Assembly: GCA_050258555.1 (NCBI GenBank)
Contig: JBLMZA010000049.1
Coordinates: 1-12,065, forward strand
DNA: 12,065 nucleotides
Reading direction: 5' to 3'
Source of the DNA: CAISDA01 sp050258555
Lineage (GTDB): Bacteria; Bacteroidota; Ignavibacteria; UBA10030; UBA8401
Part shown: positions 1-6,347 of the stretch, piece after piece
How the letters are laid out: each line of letters starts with the position of its first letter
How positions within the stretch are numbered: the first letter of the stretch is position 1
Program-made: the position numbers and the translations under genes
Notes under the pieces: model-generated
The model's database searches: none
What the model saw: only the letters and a program-made list of their open reading frames with translations
Told to the model about the DNA's origin: nothing

Positions 1-385
1 CGCGGTTGTAGCCGAAGGCGACGACGAAGCTTCCCTGGCGCGTCGGGAACGGGAAGGCAAAGCCGATATTGTCGAGCTTGGTGGCCGATTTCGAATCGTC
101 GGTCGTGGCGTCCATGAAGGAAGCCGAGTTCTTGTAATGGAAATTGGTGATGCCGCCGGTGATCTCGATGCGGCGCATCTGTGCAAGGCCGGCCGGATTC
201 CAGTATGTTGCCGTGAAATCATCCGAGACGCCGATAAAAGCGTTGCCCATGCCGAGCGCGCGCGAACCGACGCCGCGATCCTGCGTGGCAAGACGCGCCG
301 CATCGACCGATGTCTGCGCCCGTGCAACAGAAGCACTCAGAATGAGCGCCAGCGAAGCAGCCGTAAGAAGAGTGGTCGTTTTCAT
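1..385 (-). CDS. PorV/FadL-like outer membrane beta-barrel protein, N-terminal part (3' end beyond window)
   Basis: This reading frame starts at an ATG at 385 and stays open to the window edge, so only about 128 N-terminal residues are visible. A clear signal peptide opens the protein (MKTTTLL, a hydrophobic core, then ARA before Q24), which indicates export and likely signal peptidase I cleavage after A23. Residues about 36-66 carry the family hallmark: GSRALGMGNAF, then an acidic VSDDFTATYWNPAGLA stretch. This is typical of UPF0164/PorV and OmpP1/FadL-type barrels of the FCB group, where PorV serves the type IX secretion system and relatives transport hydrophobic molecules. Which subfamily this belongs to cannot be decided from the N-terminus. 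No Shine-Dalgarno precedes the start; the 28-nt gap to the upstream lipoprotein gene holds a (CA)7 tract on the coding strand. It is probably co-transcribed with the two lipoprotein genes. Confidence 0.8.
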   Translation of the reverse strand, partial: MKTTTLLTAASLALILSASVARAQTSVDAARLATQDRGVGSRALGMGNAFIGVSDDFTATYWNPAGLAQMRRIEITGGITNFHYKNSASFMDATTDDSKSATKLDNIGFAFPFPTRQGSFVVAFGYNR

Positions 386-397
386 AAAAAAGTGTTA

Positions 398-411
398 TGT
401 GTGTGTGTGTG
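398..411. repeat. (TG)7 dinucleotide microsatellite upstream of the beta-barrel gene
   Basis: Seven uninterrupted TG units ((CA)7 on the coding strand) lie between the stop codon of the CxxCH lipoprotein gene (414-416) and the ATG of the barrel gene (385). The tract ends 12 nt upstream of that ATG. Such tracts can gain or lose units by slipped-strand mispairing, which here would change leader length or translational coupling but not a reading frame. Confidence 0.9.
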
Positions 412-413
412 GA

Positions 414-1106
414 TCAGCGTCCCGAACCGCTGTGGCGCGTATGCGACTGCTCCGATCCGCCGGAGTTCGTGCGTGTTTCCGTCTGCTGGCTCGGCGGAGT
501 CGACTGCGTTTGCGCCGGAGGAGTAGACACGGTCGGTGTCTGGACCGGTGCGGACGATGATGAACTGCCTGAACTGTTTGTCGAGCCGGATGGCGTCGGA
601 CTGGCCGACGTCGTGGTCGGACTGGCCGAGCGCGTGCGCCCGTTGTCGCGCGACGATCCCGCATTCGAACGCGTCCGCGTGGCTCGTGTTGCCGGTGCGG
701 AGCCGCTGCCGGAGGATGCGCCGCCGCCGGTAATGATCACCGGCACAACCCCGTCATCCGACGGAGCGTAATACACTTCCGGGAACGGATTCCACCAGGG
801 CGGCTGCGCATACGGATTCTGCCACCCGTAGGGATCGTAGGAGATGCCGTGCACCGTATAGAGTCCGGCATAGTCCATGTCGAAAGCGCGGTCGTTCAGC
901 TCGGCCTGCGTATGGCAGGAAAGGCAGTTGCCCCGGTAGTCGAGGTCCGAGCCTCCTCCGCCCGTCCTGGTGTGCACGGCTTCTTTCGACGCCTTGCGAA
1001 TCGCCACCGCTTCTCGGATCGGCATGAGCTGCGTATAGCATCCGGCAAATCCCACGGCGGCCACGGCCGCAATGACGATTGCGTTTGAAATCGATCGTGA
1101 GGTCAT
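414..1106 (-). CDS. CYTQL lipoprotein with a single CxxCH (heme c-type) motif and disordered tail
   Basis: This 230-residue protein is not one I can assign to a named family. The N-terminus is a hydrophobic signal ending in a lipobox, FAG-C23, followed by YTQL. Lipidation at C23 and outer-membrane sorting are likely because there is no Asp at +2. A CLSCH motif sits at 61-65, the consensus for covalent heme c attachment, so the mature protein could be a monoheme cytochrome-like lipoprotein. M77 and H86 are possible distal ligands, but this is inference. Residues about 79-114 are rich in Tyr, Trp, Pro and Gly. From about 128 to the end the chain is low-complexity Ser/Thr/Gly/Pro/Gln, surely disordered, with RDNG at 153-156 and a C-terminal SGR. 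It starts 5 nt after the stop of the upstream gene, whose product shares the AGCYTQL, aromatic, RDNG and SGR features, so the two look like diverged paralogs in one operon. A chance CxxCH cannot be excluded. Confidence 0.8.
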   Translation of the reverse strand: MTSRSISNAIVIAAVAAVGFAGCYTQLMPIREAVAIRKASKEAVHTRTGGGGSDLDYRGNCLSCHTQAELNDRAFDMDYAGLYTVHGISYDPYGWQNPYAQPPWWNPFPEVYYAPSDDGVVPVIITGGGASSGSGSAPATRATRTRSNAGSSRDNGRTRSASPTTTSASPTPSGSTNSSGSSSSSAPVQTPTVSTPPAQTQSTPPSQQTETRTNSGGSEQSHTRHSGSGR

Positions 1107-1111
1107 AGAAA

Positions 1112-2155
1112 TTACCTTCCGCTTCTGGTGCGTGAGCTGCCGCCTGAGGATGATCCGCCTGATGAAGACCTGCCTGAAGATGAACCGCCTGATGATGATC
1201 CGCCGCCTGAGCGTTCACGACCGCCGCCGCCGTGCGATGACGACGGAGGAGGAGCATAGTGCGGATGCGACTGCGGCGCAACCTGACGCGATCCGCTTTC
1301 TCCCGAGCGTTCACGGCGTTCGCGCTTCGGACGGTCACTGGTCGTTCCCTGGGGCTGCTGCTGCCCGCCTTTTTCCATCGAGCCCGTACCCGAATTCGGC
1401 GACTGCTCTGTCTGGCGCGTGCGCCTGCGCTCGGCGCCGGGCTGCGTGGCGGAAGCCGGTGCGCTCTGCTGCGTGCGCTGATCTTCCTGCTTCACGCGTT
1501 CCCACCACGGCGTGTCGCCGCCCCGCGTGCGCGTTGTGCTGCCGGACCGCGACGGCTGTGCATTCACAGTGCCGCGCTCCGCTCCGTTATCCCTCATGCG
1601 CGTGCCCGAAGGAGCCGCCGTGCCCGATGCCGGCGAGGCAAGAGGCAGTCCCGCATTCGGCCTCAGTCGGCCGTTGTCGCGCATCATGCCGGCCGTGCGC
1701 GTGCGGTGCGGATTGCCCCGGTCAACACCGCCGACCCAGCCGGGATAATACCACGGGTCGTAATAATGATGATAGCCCCACTGATTGTAGTAGTACGGGT
1801 CATAGTACCCCGGATACCACGTCGGATACGGATAGAGCACATAGGGCCTCCAACCGACGGTCCAGTACCACGGATCGTCGAACCACGGATCATACACGGA
1901 GAGGTATCCGCCCCATCCGCCCGGATAATAATAGTGGAAGGACGTGCGGAAACGCGCATGCCGATAGGCATCGTCTCCGAAATAATAATTGTTGATCACC
2001 GTTCCGTCCGTCGTATCGCTCGATTGAGTGTATTCCTCCTCATCGGCATACGCTCTGTCGTCGGACGGTTCGCGTGTCGAAAGCTGCGTATAGCATCCCG
2101 CTGAAAGCACCGCAAGCGCGAATGCCGCCGCAGTCACCATGAATTTGTATTTCAT
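1112..2155 (-). CDS. CYTQL lipoprotein with Tyr/Trp-rich segment and SSSGG-repeat tail, unknown function
   Basis: This 347-residue protein is unrecognised as to function. A signal sequence ends in LSAG-C21 followed by YTQL, so it is probably a lipoprotein facing or anchored to the outer membrane. Residues about 22-60 are acidic and polar. Residues about 74-140 are extraordinarily aromatic, dominated by Tyr, Trp, Pro, Gly and Asp with repeated YxDPWY-like pieces. The remaining two thirds is Arg/Ser/Gly/Gln-rich and low-complexity, with RDNG motifs at 159-162 and 188-191, and ends in pentapeptide SSSGG repeats and SGR. The start is well supported: a perfect AGGAGGT lies 8 nt upstream. The following lipoprotein gene begins after 5 nt, which implies co-expression. 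The architecture resembles surface or matrix-type structural proteins, but that is only a guess from composition. Confidence 0.82.
   Translation of the reverse strand: MKYKFMVTAAAFALAVLSAGCYTQLSTREPSDDRAYADEEEYTQSSDTTDGTVINNYYFGDDAYRHARFRTSFHYYYPGGWGGYLSVYDPWFDDPWYWTVGWRPYVLYPYPTWYPGYYDPYYYNQWGYHHYYDPWYYPGWVGGVDRGNPHRTRTAGMMRDNGRLRPNAGLPLASPASGTAAPSGTRMRDNGAERGTVNAQPSRSGSTTRTRGGDTPWWERVKQEDQRTQQSAPASATQPGAERRRTRQTEQSPNSGTGSMEKGGQQQPQGTTSDRPKRERRERSGESGSRQVAPQSHPHYAPPPSSSHGGGGRERSGGGSSSGGSSSGRSSSGGSSSGGSSRTRSGR
1140..1199. repeat. Four imperfect 15-bp tandem repeats in the lipoprotein 3' end
   Basis: Four 15-bp units (1140-1154, 1155-1169, 1170-1184, 1185-1199), each close to ccgcctgatgatgat on the plus strand, encode SSSGG-type pentapeptides in the C-terminal tail of the upstream lipoprotein. 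A further degenerate unit follows to about 1214. The unit length is a multiple of three, so copy-number change would lengthen or shorten the tail without a frameshift. Confidence 0.85.
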
Positions 2156-2163
2156 GATATTCC

Positions 2164-2170
2164 ACCTCCT
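2164..2170 (-). promoter_or_regulatory. Perfect Shine-Dalgarno (AGGAGGT) for the 1112-2155 lipoprotein
   Basis: On the coding strand AGGAGGT lies 8 nt before the ATG at 2155. It is the strongest ribosome binding site in the window and fixes this start. Several neighbouring genes (ffh, recN, cysS, mqnA-like and the barrel gene at 385) have no recognisable Shine-Dalgarno, so the lipoprotein may be made at a comparatively high rate. Confidence 0.85.
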
Positions 2171-2219
2171 CTTTCCGAAAAATTCCGCACACTATATTTC
2201 CACAAGAATTCCACAACCA

Positions 2220-2993
2220 TTAAAACATACGGATGTATTCCACTTTCATCGTCCGGTTCCCGATGGCAACGACATTGTCCTGATTCTTGAAAATATTCTT
2301 CAGATCGAATCCGAGCGTGAACCCTTGGCCGAATGACCACCGGAATCCCAGATTGAAATATCCCTTGCCCTGCCCCACCGAACGGGGAGCGTTGTCGTTG
2401 AATCCGAAATCGTATTCCCCGAGGACCGAGATATCGCTTCCGAATGATTTTTCCGCGCCGAGAAACACATCCATGTCCTTGTCGCCGTCGCCGCGTTCCA
2501 TGCTGAAATTCACGCCGCCATGCACGCTGAAATTGCCGAAGAAGGCGTAATTTTTGCTGGCGACGGCATAGACGCCGCGGCTTTTAATCAGGAAGCGCTC
2601 CGTACTATCTATATACGCTTCTTTTCCCTGCGAGTCAAATCCGACGGCGATCGCCGGGACGGCCGCCGACTCCTCGATGAGCCGGAACCGGATCATGACG
2701 CCGGGGAGCTTCTGCATCTTTACGCTGCCGTTGCCGATCACGCCGGTGCCACCGTAGGAGATGCCGAAACTCAAGCGGTCGAGCGCGCCGGCCGAGAGCG
2801 CAAGCCCGAGGCCGCCGTTCTGGAAGAAATCGACATCCATCGCAAAGGCGCCGCGCTTCAGGATGCCCGCCGTCGGAAGGTCGATGAGCTGGCGGGGTTC
2901 GACTGTGGAGGCATCGCCGGCGGACGTCTGCGCCGGGAGCGCCGCAGGGAACAGCATGAAGAGGAGGAGGAGCGCAGCCGAGAGTTTTTTCAT
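2220..2993 (-). CDS. Outer membrane beta-barrel protein of unassigned function (YjbH-like appearance)
   Basis: The product is 257 residues from the ATG at 2993, preferred over an upstream in-frame ATG at 3032 because MKKLSAALLLL opens a typical signal peptide ending near LPAQ. After cleavage the chain is mostly alternating hydrophobic/polar beta-strands rich in Gly, Phe and aromatic residues, and it ends in an aromatic-terminated strand (EYIRMF), as OM barrels do. An RQLIDLPTAG segment after the signal, GISYGGTGVIG in the middle, and IAVGFDSQG resemble a conserved hypothetical family I recall from FCB and related phyla, sometimes annotated YjbH-domain. This is recollection, not a search result. 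There are no catalytic motifs. It lies 77 nt downstream of cysS and 64 nt upstream of the lipoprotein pair, so it may share transcription with either. A transport or structural envelope role is only inferred. Confidence 0.78.
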   Translation of the reverse strand: MKKLSAALLLLFMLFPAALPAQTSAGDASTVEPRQLIDLPTAGILKRGAFAMDVDFFQNGGLGLALSAGALDRLSFGISYGGTGVIGNGSVKMQKLPGVMIRFRLIEESAAVPAIAVGFDSQGKEAYIDSTERFLIKSRGVYAVASKNYAFFGNFSVHGGVNFSMERGDGDKDMDVFLGAEKSFGSDISVLGEYDFGFNDNAPRSVGQGKGYFNLGFRWSFGQGFTLGFDLKNIFKNQDNVVAIGNRTMKVEYIRMF

Positions 2994-3070
2994 GGGGATA
3001 TCCCTGTTCCTTCCATTACTTGTTAGACGCATGAGACGAAAAAAGGTTTAGCGGAGGGGGCCGCGGAATG

Positions 3071-4534
3071 TTATGAAAGCATGCGCTTCCAGTGTGTGCC
3101 GTCTTTCCCATCTTCGAGCATGACGCCGGCAGCCTTCAATTCATCGCGTATTTTGTCGGAAAGCGCCCAGAGTTTCTGCGTGCGGATATCCTTGCGGACG
3201 GCGATGATCACATCCATGAGTTTCGGCTCGAGCGATTCGGCGCCCGAGGGAAGCATGCCAGCCTGTGCCGATTCGGCGGGCACAATGCCCAGAATCTCTT
3301 CGCAGGTTTCTCGGAAAAACGCCTCGATTGCGGCAAGCGAGTCCTTGGCGGCGCCTTCGGGCTTTGCAAGCATGTCGTTGACAGCGCGCGCCAGATCGAA
3401 AAGCACGCCGATCGCGGCCGGGGCGTTGAAATCGTCGTCCATCGCCTCGAAGAACTGGCGGCGGTAGTCCTCGAGTCCCTCAAAGACGAATGCGCCGTCC
3501 CTGTTGCGCCCGATTTCCGCCTTCAATCGCGAGACGGTCCCCAGGAGCTTTTCCAGTCCCTTGCCCGAGGCGTCGAGCGCCGCTTCGCTGAAGTCGAGCG
3601 TGCTGCGATAATGGCTCTGCATGATGAAGAAGCGCACGACCATGGGCGGATGCTTTTTGAAGGCGTCCTTGAGCGTGATGAAGTTGCCGAGACTCTTGCC
3701 CATTTTCTGTCCGTTGACCGTCACCAGATTGTTGTGCATCCAGTAGCGGACGAACTGATGGTGCGTCACCGATTCGGACTGGGCGATCTCGCATTCGTGA
3801 TGCGGGAACTGATTATCCATGCCGCCGCCGTGTATGTCGAAGGATTCGCCGAGATACTTCATGCTCATGGCCGAGCATTCAAGATGCCATCCCGGGAAGC
3901 CTTCACCCCAGGGCGAAGGCCAGCGCATGATGTGTCCCACCTCGGCCTTCTTCCAGAGCGCGAAGTCGGCCGGGTGCCGCTTTTCCGACTTCACATCCAC
4001 ACGCGTCCCCGATTCGGCTTCCTCGAGCGAGCGCCCGGAGAGCCTGCCGTACGAGGCGAACGTATGGACGTCGAAATAGACCGAGCCGTTCACTTCATAG
4101 GCCACTCCGGCTTCGATGAGCCGGGTGATCAATTCGATCTGCTCTGTGATGTGGCCTGTGGCGCGCGGCGAGATGTCGGGCCTGAGCACATTGAGCGCAT
4201 CCATGTCGCGGAAGTATTCGCGCGTGAAGGTTTCGGCCACCTGCATCGGATGGATCTTCTCCTTGCGCGACTGCTTCTGGATCTTGTCTTCGCCCTCGTC
4301 GGCGTCGTCTGTCAGATGGCCCACATCGGTCACATTCTGCACATAGAGCACATCATATTTGAGATGCCGCAGGTAGCGCACGACGACATCGAACGAGACA
4401 TAGCTTTTGGCGTGCCCCAGATGCGAGAGTCCGTAGACCGTCGGTCCGCAGACATACATTCCCACATGGCCTTCATGGATGGGCGTGAAGAGTTCTTTCT
4501 TGCGTGTAAGCGTATTATAGATGTGAAGAGGCAT
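3071..4534 (-). CDS. cysS: Cysteinyl-tRNA synthetase
   Basis: CysS is a monomeric class I synthetase that charges tRNA-Cys with cysteine in the cytoplasm. All signatures are present in the 487 residues. C29 lies in YVCGPTVY, the HIGH-box equivalent HLGH is at 38-41, and GWHLEC has C220. PHHECE has H245 and E249, which with C29 and C220 make the cysteine-sensing zinc site. The KMSKS loop reads KMGKS at 277-281, a common variant in Bacteroidota-type enzymes. The C-terminal helical DALR/anticodon-binding part follows to the end. Length is slightly above the E. coli enzyme (461). The start at 4534 gives the usual short N-terminal strand (MPLHIYNTLTRKKE); no clear Shine-Dalgarno precedes it. It follows recN after 66 nt, which include a perfect palindrome. 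Confidence 0.97.
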   Translation of the reverse strand: MPLHIYNTLTRKKELFTPIHEGHVGMYVCGPTVYGLSHLGHAKSYVSFDVVVRYLRHLKYDVLYVQNVTDVGHLTDDADEGEDKIQKQSRKEKIHPMQVAETFTREYFRDMDALNVLRPDISPRATGHITEQIELITRLIEAGVAYEVNGSVYFDVHTFASYGRLSGRSLEEAESGTRVDVKSEKRHPADFALWKKAEVGHIMRWPSPWGEGFPGWHLECSAMSMKYLGESFDIHGGGMDNQFPHHECEIAQSESVTHHQFVRYWMHNNLVTVNGQKMGKSLGNFITLKDAFKKHPPMVVRFFIMQSHYRSTLDFSEAALDASGKGLEKLLGTVSRLKAEIGRNRDGAFVFEGLEDYRRQFFEAMDDDFNAPAAIGVLFDLARAVNDMLAKPEGAAKDSLAAIEAFFRETCEEILGIVPAESAQAGMLPSGAESLEPKLMDVIIAVRKDIRTQKLWALSDKIRDELKAAGVMLEDGKDGTHWKRMLS

Positions 4535-4559
4535 ATGAGATATAATTGGGATCGATCAA

Positions 4560-4588
4560 TGTGGGGCGAAGCACCGCTTCGCCCCACA
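4560..4588. repeat. Perfect 13-bp inverted repeat with 3-nt loop between recN and cysS (REP-like)
   Basis: The left arm is t + gtggggcgaagc (4560-4572), the loop is acc, and the right arm (4576-4588) is its exact reverse complement. It sits 12 nt after the recN stop and 25 nt before the cysS ATG. No T tract follows on the minus strand (the next bases are TTGATCGATC), so it is not a canonical intrinsic terminator. The GGGGCGAAGC/GCTTCGCCCC core resembles palindromic repeats dispersed in many bacterial genomes. An mRNA-stabilising 3' hairpin or a REP element is therefore as likely as a terminator. Confidence 0.85.
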
Positions 4589-4600
4589 ACATGAAAATAC

Positions 4601-6316
4601 TTATGAAGCGCGCATCAATTCGCGCGCCGTATTGAGTCCGGCGTCGGTCACTTCGGCTCCGCTCAAGAGCTTGGCCACTTCGCGCACGCGCTCTTCGCCC
4701 GAGAGCTTGCGCAGCCGTGTGACGGTGCGCTTGTTCTGTTCGCTTTTCTCGACGGCCAGGTGCGTATCGCCCAGGGCCGCGATCTGCGGAAGGTGCGTGA
4801 TGGCGATGATCTGATGGAAGCGCGAGAGCTTTTTCAGGCTCATGCCGACTGCCTGTCCGACGCGACCCGAGACGCCCGTGTCGATCTCATCGAAGATCAG
4901 GACGGGCGTCTTGTCCGAATGCGCCAGGGCGGATTTCAGGGCGAGCATGATGCGCGAGACCTCGCCTCCGGAGGCCACCTTGGCCAGCGGCTTCACCTCC
5001 TCGCCCACATTGGTCGAGATGAAGAATTCGACGTCGTCGATGCCGTGCGGAAGCGCCGCAATCTTTTTGTTTCCCACATGCACATAGAGCGCGTGCGGCG
5101 CGTCATGATCGAGCACGCGTCGCTCCAGGGCCACGGAGAACTTCGCCTTGGCGATGCCGAGTTCGGACAGCGCCGCAAGAATGTCCTTCTCGATCTTCTT
5201 GCCGGTTTCGCGCCTTCGCGCGGTGAGCACCTGCGCGCGGTCCGCGCACACGGCGCGCGCCTCTTCGATCTCGGTGTCGATCTTCCGGATTTCCTCCTCG
5301 AAATTTTCGGCCAGCGCGTATTCCTCGCCGATGCGTTTCCTGTGCGCGATCACCGATTCGATCGTGCCGCCGTATTTCTTCTTCAGGAGCGTGAACGATC
5401 CCAGGCGGTCGCGGATCTCATCCAGGCGCTCGGGATTGAACTCGATATGCGACTGGTAATGCTGGACGAATTTTGCGAGCTCTTCGATGATGACCGCCGC
5501 CGAGCGCGTCTCGCCGAGCGAGTCGGTGAAGGCGGTATCGATCTCGCACAGATCTTCGAGGCTTTCCTTCACGCGGATGAGATTGTCGCGGATCGAGCCT
5601 TCGCCCTCGTACAGAAGGTCGAAGAGCTGGGAGGTCGTCATGGACAATGTCTCGGAATTTTCCAGAAGCTTCAGCTCGGATTCCAGTTCCTCCTCCTCGC
5701 CTTCTTTCGGCGAGACCGCATCGATTTCACGGATCTGAAAATCATAGAGCGCCTTTTTTTCCTTCAATTGCTGCTCGCGCTCCTTCAGATGCTTCTTGCG
5801 CGCCGAAAGCGATCCCAGCTGGTGATAGGCCTCGCGGTAGGCATCGAGTTCCTTGTCGTACGTTCCGAAATCATCCAGGAATCCGCAATGCGTCTCGGCC
5901 CTGAGAAGCGACTGGTGCTCGTGCTGCCCGTGCATATCGACGAGCATCTCACCCAGGTCCTTGAGCTGCGCCAATGTGACCGGCGAATCGTTGACGAAGC
6001 AGCGGCTGGTGCCTTTGGCCGAGACTTCGCGGCGCAGGATGAGTTCGCTTGAAAATTCCGTCTCATTGGCGCGGAACCAGTCGCCTAATTGCGTTTCCAG
6101 ATGCCCGATGGCGAAGATGCCTTCGACCACCGCCTTGTCGGTGCCGGCGCGCACGGCCTCGGTGCTCGCCCTGTCGCCCAACAGGAGCCCCAATGCATCG
6201 ATGAGGATGGATTTCCCGGCGCCGGTTTCGCCCGTGATCACCGTCAGGCCGCTCTCGAACGTCAGATCGATCGATTCGATGAGGGCGTAATTTTTGATGG
6301 AAAGAGATGTCAGCAT
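4601..6316 (-). CDS. recN: DNA repair protein RecN (SMC-like ATPase)
   Basis: RecN is an SMC-family ATPase that acts in double-strand break repair by binding and tethering DNA, working with RecA in the cytoplasm. The 571 residues match the family in length and layout. An N-terminal half-ATPase has Walker A GETGAGKS at 29-36. A long charged coiled-coil region (about 160-360) follows, broken near its middle. The C-terminal half has the ABC signature ASGGEVSR (SGG at 449-451), Walker B VLIFDE at 472-477 and the H-loop THLPQ (H508). All catalytic elements are intact. The start MLTSLSIKNYALIE is the usual one. No Shine-Dalgarno and no recognisable SOS operator are evident in the 31-nt gap from the mqnA-like gene; a short AATTCGAATT palindrome lies there and is probably chance. 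Confidence 0.97.
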   Translation of the reverse strand: MLTSLSIKNYALIESIDLTFESGLTVITGETGAGKSILIDALGLLLGDRASTEAVRAGTDKAVVEGIFAIGHLETQLGDWFRANETEFSSELILRREVSAKGTSRCFVNDSPVTLAQLKDLGEMLVDMHGQHEHQSLLRAETHCGFLDDFGTYDKELDAYREAYHQLGSLSARKKHLKEREQQLKEKKALYDFQIREIDAVSPKEGEEEELESELKLLENSETLSMTTSQLFDLLYEGEGSIRDNLIRVKESLEDLCEIDTAFTDSLGETRSAAVIIEELAKFVQHYQSHIEFNPERLDEIRDRLGSFTLLKKKYGGTIESVIAHRKRIGEEYALAENFEEEIRKIDTEIEEARAVCADRAQVLTARRRETGKKIEKDILAALSELGIAKAKFSVALERRVLDHDAPHALYVHVGNKKIAALPHGIDDVEFFISTNVGEEVKPLAKVASGGEVSRIMLALKSALAHSDKTPVLIFDEIDTGVSGRVGQAVGMSLKKLSRFHQIIAITHLPQIAALGDTHLAVEKSEQNKRTVTRLRKLSGEERVREVAKLLSGAEVTDAGLNTARELMRAS

Positions 6317-6347
6317 GAAGGAAAAGTAATTCGAATTTGGGAGAGAT

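Noticed and set aside
1072..2104. Overlapping plus-strand open frames opposite the lipoproteins
   Set aside because: The minus-strand frames have signal peptides, lipoboxes and a perfect Shine-Dalgarno, while the plus-strand products are Arg/Cys-rich and featureless.
2185..2219. Promoter for the lipoprotein pair (TTGTGG ... TATAGT) with repeated TGTGGAA
   Set aside because: The spacing of the boxes is about 14 nt, shorter than the usual 16-18, and the repeat is short; not supportable without a mapped start.
3039..3064. Possible cysS terminator (GCGG/CCGC stem followed by T6 on the minus strand)
   Set aside because: The stem is only 4 bp and six non-T bases separate it from the T run, which is too weak to call.
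3092..4594. 500-codon plus-strand open frame opposite cysS
   Set aside because: It is an antisense shadow of a fully conserved cysS; the translation is Arg/His/Asp-rich with no recognisable domain, as expected from the complement of GC-rich codons.
4760..6052. 430-codon plus-strand open frame opposite recN
   Set aside because: It lies wholly within recN, whose motifs are all intact; composition looks like reversed codons and there is no credible start context.
6328..6337. AATTCGAATT palindrome upstream of recN as an SOS (LexA) operator
   Set aside because: It is only 10 bp and does not match the LexA boxes I know; palindromes of this size occur by chance.
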